This document shows positions 1 through 8,703 of a stretch of 64,000 nt of DNA, one piece after another; within the stretch, counting starts at the first letter, position 1, and each line of letters starts with the position of its first letter. The stretch lies in contig CALRZN010000018.1 of the NCBI GenBank assembly GCA_943372645.1, forward strand, positions 56,553-120,552. The letters run 5' to 3'. The DNA is from VBWE01 sp943372645 (GTDB taxonomy: Bacteria > Bacteroidota > Bacteroidia > Palsa-965). The position numbers and the translations under genes were made by a program. The notes beneath the pieces were generated by a model that did no database searches, was not told where the DNA came from, and saw nothing but the letters and a program-made list of their open reading frames with translations.

Positions 1-1276
1 CATGGTTCAGAAAGCCGCCCACGCCGCGGTTAAAAGCTACCTGTCCGAAAGTAGGTTTACCAAAATCCGTTTCCAGCTGATCAATAAAATACTGGCCTTC
101 CACATCAAACGTTTCGTCTTCGTGCGTGATGAATGATGAACCCGTAAAACGCAGCGTGAGGTTGCGGTGATTGTCGAACTTCGCAGATAATGCATTAAAA
201 CTGGTACGGAAGCGGTTCAGTTCCTGGCCGTCGAAGAAAACGGTGAATTTATACGCTTCGTTCAGTGTACCGAAATTGGTTTCCCGTGTTTCCGGAACCA
301 GTTCGTACCGGTTCTGCGCGAGGTTACCGAGGTAATTCAGTTCCCATTCATCTGACATGGAATAGGTGAGCATGGTTTGCACATCGGTAAAAACGGCCGT
401 GTAGTCGCCATCCGTGTCTAAGTTTTTCAGCAGGTACTGGTTGCTCTTCTGGCGGAAGCCGAGCATCCATGTAAATCGTTTTTCAGGACCCACACCTTCC
501 ACTTCAACGCTGCCGCCAAGAAAACCGGCCGAAACGGTTCCCCGGAATTTGGTCGGGCGCCGGTACGTAATATCAAGTACCGAAGCCAGTTTGTCGCCGT
601 ATTTGGCTTCAAAACCGCCGGCGGAAAAATAGATCCGGTCAATCATATCGCCGTTTACAAAACTCAGCCCCTCCTGCTGGCCCGAGCGGGTGAGGAACGG
701 GCGATACACTTCAATGCCGTTTACATAAACGAGGTTTTCATCAAAACTGCCGCCGCGCACCGAATACTGCGAACTCAGTTCGTTATTACTCTGCAGCCCG
801 AGTATGGGTTTGAGTGCCGACAGCGCATCGCCGCCAACTGTGGGTACATAGGGAATAGCGGTTACCGGGATATAAATTCCGGTTTCATAATCGCCGTGAA
901 TAACCGCAGTATCTCCGTTAATGGACGGTTCGAGTTCCAGCAGTTTGTGCCGCGATTCGCCGGGGGCGAGTTTCAGCAGGAAGTCGCGCGATTTGTAGTT
1001 CGCAAAACCAATTTTTATAATGACCTGTTTATTGGCAGGAATGGTGAGTTTGAAAAATCCGGCACTGTCGGTATAGGTTCCTTTGCTTTTGCCGTTCAGG
1101 ATGTAGGCCACAGCAGCGTGTTCAATCGGACTACCGCTGAAATCCACCACGCGCCCGGTTAAGGTTGCAGTACTGTCCCGCTGTGCCATGCCCACCCCGG
1201 GAAGGATAATAAAGGCAAAAAGCAGTACCAGGGCCGGAACAGTAATTTTCCGCAGCACGGGAAATGGAAACGTCAT
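1..1276 (-). CDS. TonB-dependent receptor with carboxypeptidase-regulatory-like domain, partial (3' part outside window)
   Basis: Outer-membrane receptor expected to import a ligand with energy from TonB-ExbBD. The frame reads open for about 425 codons from an ATG at 1276 to the window edge. It has an N-terminal hydrophobic signal sequence ending GVGMAQ (about residue 32), then a CarboxypepD_reg-like beta-sandwich (about 38-120), then a plug domain with the motifs YSVRGGSFDENLVYVNGIEV and GGFEAKYGDKLASVLDI, then the first strands of the beta-barrel. The rest of the barrel lies beyond base 1. It starts 13 nt after the stop of the small secreted gene at 1290-1940, so the two are probably one operon. 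The substrate cannot be told: no SusD-like partner is visible. The family call is secure; the role in import, rather than as a structural barrel, is inferred. Confidence 0.9.
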   Translation of the reverse strand, partial: MTFPFPVLRKITVPALVLLFAFIILPGVGMAQRDSTATLTGRVVDFSGSPIEHAAVAYILNGKSKGTYTDSAGFFKLTIPANKQVIIKIGFANYKSRDFLLKLAPGESRHKLLELEPSINGDTAVIHGDYETGIYIPVTAIPYVPTVGGDALSALKPILGLQSNNELSSQYSVRGGSFDENLVYVNGIEVYRPFLTRSGQQEGLSFVNGDMIDRIYFSAGGFEAKYGDKLASVLDITYRRPTKFRGTVSAGFLGGSVEVEGVGPEKRFTWMLGFRQKSNQYLLKNLDTDGDYTAVFTDVQTMLTYSMSDEWELNYLGNLAQNRYELVPETRETNFGTLNEAYKFTVFFDGQELNRFRTSFNALSAKFDNHRNLTLRFTGSSFITHEDETFDVEGQYFIDQLETDFGKPTFGQVAFNRGVGGFLNH

Positions 1277-1289
1277 AGAATTGAATAAA

Positions 1290-1940
1290 CTATTGTTTTT
1301 TTAGTGCCCCGCTGCGCCAGGCCTGCACAAATCGTGACCATGCAATGGGGTTCAGCAGGTTGTTGGGAGGTAACTGACCTGCGTAATACATTTTCGAGCT
1401 TTGCTGCTGCATGGTGGCTTTGTAGGCCATGCCGGCATCGTTGCCGATAGTGGATGCGGTTTGCACGAGGGCGGCCTGCTGCAGGTTTTTGTTTGCACGG
1501 GCAAGGTCGTCGTTAGCCACTTCGAGGCGCAGAAATGCGTCTTTAAATTGTTCTTTGCTCGGCCAGGGATAAATAACGGCTTCCTTGAGTTCAAACGTAT
1601 CGCGTTTGAGGAGTTGAATAAGTGAATAGCGGTTGGAGGTAAGTGTATCGGGCAAAATAAACGATGCATTGTGATAGCCCAATGTTATAAACTGGATGGT
1701 ATCACCTTTCTGCGCCACAAACGAAAAGTATCCGGAAGCATCGGCAAACGTGCCGCGGTTTGTGTTTTTAATAATAACTGCAGTGAAAGGAACAGGTTGC
1801 AGGCTGTCAGAATCTACCACCACACCGGAAAACTGGAGAATGCTGCGTTCCGGAGCAGGAACAGCGTTTACCTGGGCGGCTAACGGTAAGCCGGAGATCA
1901 GTACAGCCACGAGGCTTAAGATGTTGCGTAAGTTGTTCAT
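1290..1940 (-). CDS. secreted carboxypeptidase-like regulatory domain protein
   Basis: A 216-residue exported protein of unknown function. A signal peptide ends near SGLPLAAQ (residue 22). Residues about 36-115 form a single CarboxypepD_reg-like domain (FSGVVVDSDSLQPVPFTAVI, then a GTFADASGYFSF turn), the same fold found at the N-terminus of the receptor encoded just downstream. The C-terminal third is rich in Gln, Ala and Asn, looks helical, and matches nothing I recognise. Proteins of this kind are common in Bacteroidota next to TonB-dependent receptors; a link to receptor assembly or signalling is inference. A TAnnTTTG element lies 10 nt before the start. Confidence 0.8.
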   Translation of the reverse strand: MNNLRNILSLVAVLISGLPLAAQVNAVPAPERSILQFSGVVVDSDSLQPVPFTAVIIKNTNRGTFADASGYFSFVAQKGDTIQFITLGYHNASFILPDTLTSNRYSLIQLLKRDTFELKEAVIYPWPSKEQFKDAFLRLEVANDDLARANKNLQQAALVQTASTIGNDAGMAYKATMQQQSSKMYYAGQLPPNNLLNPIAWSRFVQAWRSGALKKQ

Positions 1941-1950
1941 GTATCGTGTT

Positions 1951-1958
1951 CAAAGTTA
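1951..1958 (-). promoter_or_regulatory. Bacteroidota -7 element for the 1940-to-1 operon
   Basis: Read on the minus strand this is TAACTTTG, a perfect match to TAnnTTTG, 10 nt upstream of the ATG at 1940. No clear TTG -33 box is seen at the expected distance. Confidence 0.55.
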
Positions 1959-2097
1959 CAAATAATTGTAACGGAACCTGCTTTTGCCAGTGTAACAACT
2001 GTGGTTCCGTCTTTTTATTGCCTGTGACGGCAAAAAATACAATTGTTTGCCCCGCCGGCTGTTTTTTTGGCTACTTTTAACACGCTAAAATCAACTG

Positions 2098-3180
2098 ATG
2101 AAACACACTTACCTTACCCTGCTGGTCCTGGGTGCCACACAACTGCTTCATGCCCAGATTACAATATCGAGCAGCGACATGCCTGCACCAAACGATTCGG
2201 TGCGGTTCAGCTATACTACCGGAATCGGAAATGCCGATCAGCACCTGACCGGTCCGGCTTACCTGTGGGATTATTCATTTCTCACGCCCAACGCACAGGA
2301 GCGCGTAACATTTGAAACACCAGCCGCTTTCCCGTTTTCGTTTACGGCAACGGTAGGTGTATTTAATCCATCCCCCGATTCAATTCCCGGAATCGGCGCT
2401 ATTCCTACCGATTTCTACGATTATTTCAAAAACAGTTCATCGGGTTACCGGCAGGTGGGTTCCAGTTTTACATTCAGCTTCCAGTTTCCGATTCCGATTA
2501 TTTATTCGAGTTCCGATTACCTGTACCGTTTTCCGCTGCAGGCCGGTAACATAGACAGTTCTGATGCGGCTTACGGATTCCAGGTTCCGAGCCTGGCCTA
2601 CATCGGGCAGGAACGCCACCGCGTGAACAACTGCGACGGCTGGGGAACACTGATAACGCCGTTCGGTTCATTCCAGACACTGCGTGTGAAATCGGTCGTT
2701 GACCAGACCGATACCATTTCGTTTGATTCAACCGGTGGATTTGCGATTCCCCGCCCCCAGCTTATTGAGTACAAATGGCTGGGACAGAATAGCCTGGTTC
2801 CGCTGCTGCAGATTGATGCACAGGTACTTTTCAATAACGAGGTGATAACCGGCGTAACCTACCAGGACAGCCTCCGCGACAGCGTGTTCCAGGTAACAGT
2901 GCCGGAACAGCAGGGTGCATTTTATGCAAATGTCTATCCGAATCCGGCCAGCTCCGACGGACAATTCCTTGTGTATTATGAACTGAAAAGTGCTTCCACC
3001 GTTGATATTGAAATTTACAACGGAAACGGGCAGCGCATTTTAAATCCCGTGAACCAGATGCGCAAACCGGCAGGAATCCAAACCGAGCCGGTAAGCCTGT
3101 ACGGTTATCCTGCCGGGATTTACCTGCTTCGGGTCAGGGCAGGGGCGCATACGATCACGCATCGTATTGTAAAACAGTAA
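2098..3180 (+). CDS. T9SS type A sorting domain-containing secreted protein
   Basis: A 360-residue protein expected to cross the outer membrane through the type IX secretion system. It has a signal peptide (MKHTYLTLLVLGATQLLHAQ). A beta-rich body of about 250 residues follows, with no family I can name. The last 80 residues are a typical Por_Secre_tail: FYANVYPNPASSDGQFLVYY, then SASTVDIEIYNGNGQRI and a final AGIYLLRVRAG/ITHRIVKQ. The YPNP motif and terminal basic residues are the standard type A features. No catalytic motif is visible, so the body may be structural or adhesive. The gene stands alone, with an imperfect TACTTTTA element about 20 nt upstream of the ATG. Confidence 0.85.
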   Translation: MKHTYLTLLVLGATQLLHAQITISSSDMPAPNDSVRFSYTTGIGNADQHLTGPAYLWDYSFLTPNAQERVTFETPAAFPFSFTATVGVFNPSPDSIPGIGAIPTDFYDYFKNSSSGYRQVGSSFTFSFQFPIPIIYSSSDYLYRFPLQAGNIDSSDAAYGFQVPSLAYIGQERHRVNNCDGWGTLITPFGSFQTLRVKSVVDQTDTISFDSTGGFAIPRPQLIEYKWLGQNSLVPLLQIDAQVLFNNEVITGVTYQDSLRDSVFQVTVPEQQGAFYANVYPNPASSDGQFLVYYELKSASTVDIEIYNGNGQRILNPVNQMRKPAGIQTEPVSLYGYPAGIYLLRVRAGAHTITHRIVKQ

Positions 3181-3435
3181 AAGATCATCCCTGATTTACA
3201 GTAAAATGTACTGATTATCCGATTCGTTTTATCAGTAAATGCAACCTCTCGTCAGAAATCAACGTATAAGGGATGTCGTACACCATTCAGGCAAACATAT
3301 GGGCCAAACTTACGATCCAGAATTAATAAAAAAATCGTTCATCGTTTGTAATAATCCCTCTTCCGGAGCGATTGTTCCTGTGGCTATGCAATCATTTGAG
3401 GCTTTACAACAAGTAACACTATTTATTTCTCTGCT
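3181..3435. other. intergenic stretch with a weak hairpin
   Basis: No convincing gene. A 7-bp inverted repeat (TACTGAT at 3209-3215, ATCAGTA at 3231-3237) lies about 30 nt after the preceding stop codon. The loop is long and no clear T-tract follows, so it is at best a weak terminator. A 66-codon open frame at 3239-3439 overlaps the next start and looks random. Confidence 0.4.
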
Positions 3436-6400
3436 ATGAAAAAATTACTTACGCTGATCCTGCTGGCGTTTTCGGGAATTGTGCTGCGTGCGCAGGACAT
3501 TTCTGTTATTTCCATACAGGCTCCTGTTAGCGGCTGTGCGTTAACCGCCACCGAAAACGTGACGATCCGGATATTTAACTATGGTCCCACCTTAACTGCG
3601 GGCTCATCGTTTAACGTATCCTATACGATTAACGGAGGTCCGCCGGTTACCGAACTGCTCACACTCGGCAGCAACCTGCTTTCCAACTCCACGCTCAACT
3701 ATACGTTTACCACGCAGGCCAACCTGTCGGTTCCTGGCTCTTATACGTTTGATGCGACCTGCAACCTCGTGGGCGATATCAATCCGAGCAATAATGCATT
3801 CAACGGCTATATTGTAACAAATACAGCACCCTCTGTAGGCGGAACCATTGCAGGACCGAGCAGTGTCTGTCTCAGCGGAAACAGCGGAAACCTGACACTC
3901 AGCGGGCACACCGGCAACGTATTGCGCTGGGAATACTCAACCGACGGCGGTTTTACGTGGATCAACGTTACCAATACATCTACCACACAGCCTTACAATA
4001 ACCTGACTGTACCGACCCAATACCGTGCAGTGGTGCAGAGCGGCGGATGTACCCCGGCATTTTCAACACCGATTTCCATTGCCATTGACAATCCGTCGGT
4101 TGGCGGAACACTTTCACCGGGGGCTAATGTGGTTTGTATCACCAGTAACTCCGGTGTGCTTACGCTCAGCGGCCGCACAGGAACAATTATCCGCTGGGAG
4201 TTTTCTACTGACGGCGGCCTAACCTGGACGAATATTGCAAACACACTGGCTACCTATACGTACATCGGGCTTACACAAACCACGCAGTTCCGGGTACTGG
4301 TGCAGAATGCATCCTGCTCGGCAACGTATTCATCAATTGCAACTGTTACTGTTTCACCGGCTTCCGTGGGTGGTTCAATTGCCCCGGCCGTAACATCGGT
4401 TTGTGCACCAACCAACAGCGGCACATTAACACTGAGCGGCCACACGGGTGCTGTAAACCGCTGGGAGTTTTCAATTGACGGCGGACTTACCTGGACTGCA
4501 ATTGTCAACACTACCACAACCTTAAACTTTACAAACCTGACTGTATCACGTTTATACCGTGCACGCATTATCAGCGGAACCTGTTCGCCGGTATTTTCAG
4601 CAACAGCCGCAGTAAACGTAACAGCAGCTTCCATCGGCGGAACAATTGCTCCAGCATCTGCAACCGTTTGCAGCGGGGCAAACAGCGGTACACTCACCCT
4701 GGGCGGTAATGTGGGCAACGTGGTGCAGTGGGAAAATTCCATTGACGGCGGAGTTACCTGGACTGTGATAGCCAACACCACCAACACAGAGAATTACACC
4801 AACCTGATCACAACCACCCTGTACCGTGCGCTTGTTCAAAGCAGCGGCTGCACGGCAGCATATTCATCAACTACAACCATCACGGTTAGTCCGACTTCTG
4901 TTGGCGGAACAACAGCAACTCCGATATCGGTATGCAGTGGTTCGAACAGTGGTTCGGTAACCTTATCGGGACAAACCGGTTCTATTACCCGCTGGGAATT
5001 TTCGACCGACGGCGGCCTTACCTGGAGCCCGATTGTAAACACGACTACCACGCAGGCATTTACAAACCTGACACAAACCACGCAGTACCAGGTTATCGTA
5101 CAGAGCGGTGTATGTCCGGCCGATACCTCGGGTATCGTAACAATTACAGTTGATCCGGTTACAGTAGGTGGAACGACCTTACCCGCAAACGATACCGTTT
5201 GTTCGGGTGCAAACAGCGGAACAATAACGCTGTCGGGCAACGTAGGCAATGTGATCCGCTGGGAATTATCAACTGATAACGGGCTTACCTGGATTTCAAT
5301 CGGTAACACAACAACATCACAGACGTACAACAACATCAATACGTACACGCTGTACCGTGCTGTGGTACAAAGCGGAACCTGTTCGCAAACGTTTTCATCG
5401 GTTGCAGCAGTAACTGTTGATCAGCCTGCAACCGGCGGAACGCTTTATGGTTCAACCACCGCATGCAGCGGCAGCAACAGCGGAACGATTACACTTATCG
5501 GCGCAATCGGAACCATTTCGAACTGGGAAAGCTCATCGGACAATGGCGTTACCTGGACAGCGATTGCCAACACAACAACGAGCCTTAATTTCCTGAATCT
5601 GACGGACACCACCTTGTATCGTGTAATCGTTACGAACGGTGTTTGTAATGCGGATACGTCCACTCTGGCTACTATTCTTATTGATGAAGTATCGCTGGGC
5701 GGAACAGTAACTGTTGATGATACCGTTTGCAGCGGGGCGAACAGCGGATTTGTAACACTGAGCGGACACCGCGGTATTGTGGACGGCTGGGAGTTTTCTA
5801 CGGACGGCGGTTTTACCTGGATCAACATTTCGAACAGCACCACCACGCAGAACTTCCTGAACCTTACCGCAACCACCATGTACCGTGCACGTGTGCAGAA
5901 CGGGGTGTGTTCACCGGTGAACTCCACATTTGCAACCATTACGGTTGATCCCCCTGCTACGGGCGGAACTGTTACCGGCAGCACAACAGTGTGTGCTTCG
6001 GGCAACAGCGGCAGCCTCGTGCTCACCGGTTATTCCGGCAGTATTGTAAGCTGGGAGACATCGGCTGACGGCACAACCTGGGTACCGAACGGCAATACCA
6101 CTGCAACTGAAAGTTATACCAACCTGGCCGATACAACATGGTACCGTGTAATTGTAAGCAGCGGCGTTTGCGGATCAGATACTTCTTCAATGGGTTCTGT
6201 TGTTGTTGATCCCGCTACAGTAGCCGGTGCTGTTACGCTTAACGATACGGTTTGTTCCGGTACCAACAGTGGCACCATTTACCTGAACGGACAAAACGGT
6301 GCAGTAACCGGCTGGCAATATTCTACCGATGGTATGAACTGGATTGCGCTGGCGAACACCGCCGATTCACTGAACTATGCCAACCTGCTGCAGACGACCT

Positions 6401-7719
6401 ATTACCAGGCCGTGGTGCAGAGCGGGGTGTGTCCGTCGCAGTTTTCATCAATGGATACTATAACCGTAACAACACCAGCTTCAGCCGGAACAATTACCGG
6501 ATCAACACCGGGTTGTGAAGGCACAAATGCGGGAACATTAATTCTCAGCGGCTACAACGGTTCTATTACCGGCTGGCAGGTTTCAACGGACGGCGGAGCA
6601 ACCTGGACACCGATTGTCAACACCACCGCTTCACAGACCTACCTGAACCTTACTGATACCACCTGGTACAATGCCATTGTAAGCAATGGCGCCTGCGCTG
6701 CAGATACATCTGCACCGATTACGGTAGTGGTATATCCGAAACCGGCTGCATCGTTTACAGCATCAAACAGCTGTCTCGGAACAGCCACCGCATTTACTAA
6801 TACCAGCACTGTTTCAGTGGGCGGCATCCAGTTTAACAACTGGGATTTTGGAAATGCAACCAATTCCATTTCTGTTAGTCCTTCTTACACGTATGCTTCA
6901 GCAGGGAACTATAACGTAGTTCTTATTGCAACTTCCAACTTCGGTTGCAGTGATACGGTAACCAATGCGGTAACTGTAAATGCATTGCCTTCGGCACAGA
7001 TAACCTCGGCAGGCGCATCTCCGTTCTGTCTTGGTGATACGCTTACACTGAGCGTTCCGATGGATACATTGCATACCTACCTCTGGAATACCGGAAGCAC
7101 ACAGAACAGTATCCAGGCCGATACCAGCGGAAACTATGTGGTTACGGTTACTGATACAGCTACCGGTTGCACCGCAATGGATTCTGTTGCACTTACACAA
7201 CTGATGCCACCTGTGGCGGATGCGGGTCTTGATTCAAGCATCGGTTTCGGTCAGTCTATTGTACTCAATGGCAGCGGCGGAAACGGAGCCAGCTACGACT
7301 GGACACCGTACACCGGCCTGAACGATCACAGCATTGCTGCTCCGACAGCCACACCGGTTTCCACAATAACCTACACGCTGCTGGTAACGGCAGCCAATGG
7401 TTGCAGCGATACAGATCAGGTTACCATAACACTGATACAGGATTACAACCTGCTTATCACCAACCTGGTTACGGCCAATGCTGACGGGCACAACGACACC
7501 TGGGTTGTCCAGGGAATAGAAAACTATCCCAACAACGAAGTACATATTTTCAACCGCAACGGAATGGAAGTATTTACTGCACAGGGTTATCATAACGAGT
7601 GGAATGCTACGTACAACGGGCAGCAGGTTCCGGACGGAACATACATCTATATCATCAAATTCACCGATTCGGATGTAGTGCTTAAAGGAGCAGTAACCGT
7701 ACTCAGCAGCAAAGACTAA
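3436..7719 (+). CDS. giant Ig-like repeat protein with gliding-motility-associated (CHU_C, T9SS type B) C-terminal domain
   Basis: A 1427-residue surface protein, probably an adhesin or fibre. After a signal peptide (ending VLRAQ) comes a CARDB-like beta domain (about 20-130). Eleven tandem Ig-like repeats of about 80-88 residues follow, each with a V[GA]G[TS] opening, a VCSGxNSGTxTLSG segment, a RWExSxDGGxTW core, a YRAxVQSGxC strand and a closing TITV. Each repeat carries one Cys near each end, so a disulphide is likely. A PKD domain (FNNWDFG), two more Ig/PKD-like domains and a C-terminal CHU_C domain (NADGHNDTW, VHIFNRNGMEVF, PDGTYIYIIKF) complete it. The CHU_C domain is a known T9SS export signal. 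The gene begins a unit with the PorP/SprF gene 21 nt downstream, an arrangement common in this phylum that suggests paired secretion or anchoring. Confidence 0.92.
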   Translation: MKKLLTLILLAFSGIVLRAQDISVISIQAPVSGCALTATENVTIRIFNYGPTLTAGSSFNVSYTINGGPPVTELLTLGSNLLSNSTLNYTFTTQANLSVPGSYTFDATCNLVGDINPSNNAFNGYIVTNTAPSVGGTIAGPSSVCLSGNSGNLTLSGHTGNVLRWEYSTDGGFTWINVTNTSTTQPYNNLTVPTQYRAVVQSGGCTPAFSTPISIAIDNPSVGGTLSPGANVVCITSNSGVLTLSGRTGTIIRWEFSTDGGLTWTNIANTLATYTYIGLTQTTQFRVLVQNASCSATYSSIATVTVSPASVGGSIAPAVTSVCAPTNSGTLTLSGHTGAVNRWEFSIDGGLTWTAIVNTTTTLNFTNLTVSRLYRARIISGTCSPVFSATAAVNVTAASIGGTIAPASATVCSGANSGTLTLGGNVGNVVQWENSIDGGVTWTVIANTTNTENYTNLITTTLYRALVQSSGCTAAYSSTTTITVSPTSVGGTTATPISVCSGSNSGSVTLSGQTGSITRWEFSTDGGLTWSPIVNTTTTQAFTNLTQTTQYQVIVQSGVCPADTSGIVTITVDPVTVGGTTLPANDTVCSGANSGTITLSGNVGNVIRWELSTDNGLTWISIGNTTTSQTYNNINTYTLYRAVVQSGTCSQTFSSVAAVTVDQPATGGTLYGSTTACSGSNSGTITLIGAIGTISNWESSSDNGVTWTAIANTTTSLNFLNLTDTTLYRVIVTNGVCNADTSTLATILIDEVSLGGTVTVDDTVCSGANSGFVTLSGHRGIVDGWEFSTDGGFTWINISNSTTTQNFLNLTATTMYRARVQNGVCSPVNSTFATITVDPPATGGTVTGSTTVCASGNSGSLVLTGYSGSIVSWETSADGTTWVPNGNTTATESYTNLADTTWYRVIVSSGVCGSDTSSMGSVVVDPATVAGAVTLNDTVCSGTNSGTIYLNGQNGAVTGWQYSTDGMNWIALANTADSLNYANLLQTTYYQAVVQSGVCPSQFSSMDTITVTTPASAGTITGSTPGCEGTNAGTLILSGYNGSITGWQVSTDGGATWTPIVNTTASQTYLNLTDTTWYNAIVSNGACAADTSAPITVVVYPKPAASFTASNSCLGTATAFTNTSTVSVGGIQFNNWDFGNATNSISVSPSYTYASAGNYNVVLIATSNFGCSDTVTNAVTVNALPSAQITSAGASPFCLGDTLTLSVPMDTLHTYLWNTGSTQNSIQADTSGNYVVTVTDTATGCTAMDSVALTQLMPPVADAGLDSSIGFGQSIVLNGSGGNGASYDWTPYTGLNDHSIAAPTATPVSTITYTLLVTAANGCSDTDQVTITLIQDYNLLITNLVTANADGHNDTWVVQGIENYPNNEVHIFNRNGMEVFTAQGYHNEWNATYNGQQVPDGTYIYIIKFTDSDVVLKGAVTVLSSKD

Positions 7720-7740
7720 CCGCCCCAAAAAAAGAACGAT

Positions 7741-8685
7741 ATGAAAAAGCTCATATATACCATCAGTGTTTTATGCGGTACCTGGTTTGCAGCCGGTGCG
7801 CAGCAACTGCCGCTTTACAGCCAGTATTATTTTAATCCGTTCCTGTACAATCCTTCGATGACCGGGATCAGCGATGAAACGAATGTGAACCTCGTTCACC
7901 GTTCGCAATGGACAGCCATTCCGGGGGCGCCGGTTACCAATGCACTTACATTGGACGGAGCCATCAACGACAAAAAGATGGGACTCGGGTTTACGGTTTT
8001 TAATGATGTGCAGGACATCAGCGAGCGGATGGGATTATACGCATCGTATGCGTACCGTCTTAAAATCAATGATGACAACCGGGTGCTTTTCGGTTTGTCA
8101 GGCGGATTTCTCGACAACCGCATTGATTTTGCAAAAGCAGTGGTGATTGATAATACCGATCCGATGCTGTTCTCTTCGCTGCAGCGCAAAAGCACGCTTG
8201 ATGCGAGTGTAGGTGTTACCTACGAATGGACCAAACTACGTGTTGGTATTGCAGTACCGCAACTGGTGGGGCAATTCGTTCCGTTTGCGGATAACAATGA
8301 TCCACGTTCCTATTACCAGCTGAACCGCCATTACCTCGGATCGGCACAATATGAATTTACGCTGAGTGAAGCCGCTGAACTTAAACTGGAGCCGCTGGCC
8401 ATGGTTCGTTTTATGAAAAACGCCCCGGTGCAGTATGATGTGAATGCCATCCTGAACTGGAAAAACATGGGCTGGTTTGGTGTATCGTATCGCAGCAATT
8501 ACGCGGTGGGAGCCAATGTGCGCATTAAGCTGTTCAACAGCCTGAGTGCCGGTTATGCTTACGATTTTATTCTTACACCGTTGCGTACTTCGGGTGGATT
8601 CAGTCATGAATTCCAACTCGGTTACACGTTCGGTCAGCTTTCGGGCGGAAACGCCGTGGGCCGTGTACGTGCCAAATACGATTAA
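7741..8685 (+). CDS. PorP/SprF family type IX secretion system membrane protein
   Basis: A 314-residue outer-membrane beta-barrel-like protein. A signal peptide ends at GAQ (residue 20), then the family signature follows: LPLYSQYYFNPFLYNPSMTG and RSQWTAIPGAP. The rest alternates polar and hydrophobic residues as in a barrel, ending GYTFGQLSGG. Family members work with T9SS type B cargo carrying CHU_C domains and are usually encoded beside it, as here: the cargo gene ends 21 nt upstream. The next gene follows after 18 nt, so the three are likely one transcript. It is one of many paralogues expected in such genomes and is not necessarily the core PorP. Confidence 0.93.
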   Translation: MKKLIYTISVLCGTWFAAGAQQLPLYSQYYFNPFLYNPSMTGISDETNVNLVHRSQWTAIPGAPVTNALTLDGAINDKKMGLGFTVFNDVQDISERMGLYASYAYRLKINDDNRVLFGLSGGFLDNRIDFAKAVVIDNTDPMLFSSLQRKSTLDASVGVTYEWTKLRVGIAVPQLVGQFVPFADNNDPRSYYQLNRHYLGSAQYEFTLSEAAELKLEPLAMVRFMKNAPVQYDVNAILNWKNMGWFGVSYRSNYAVGANVRIKLFNSLSAGYAYDFILTPLRTSGGFSHEFQLGYTFGQLSGGNAVGRVRAKYD

Positions 8686-8703
8686 TAAACTGAATCCGAA
8701 ATT

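Noticed and set aside
3239..3439. 66-codon open frame before the Ig-repeat gene
   Set aside because: It overlaps the next start, has no domain-like composition and lies in a likely leader region.
4254..6026. Long antisense open frames within the Ig-repeat gene
   Set aside because: They recur once per repeat unit and mirror the repeated coding sequence; the peptides are low-complexity Val/Pro/Thr.
3436..6720. Regularly spaced repeats that could suggest a CRISPR-like array
   Set aside because: The period is about 250 nt, the frame is conserved throughout and the units are Ig-like protein repeats.
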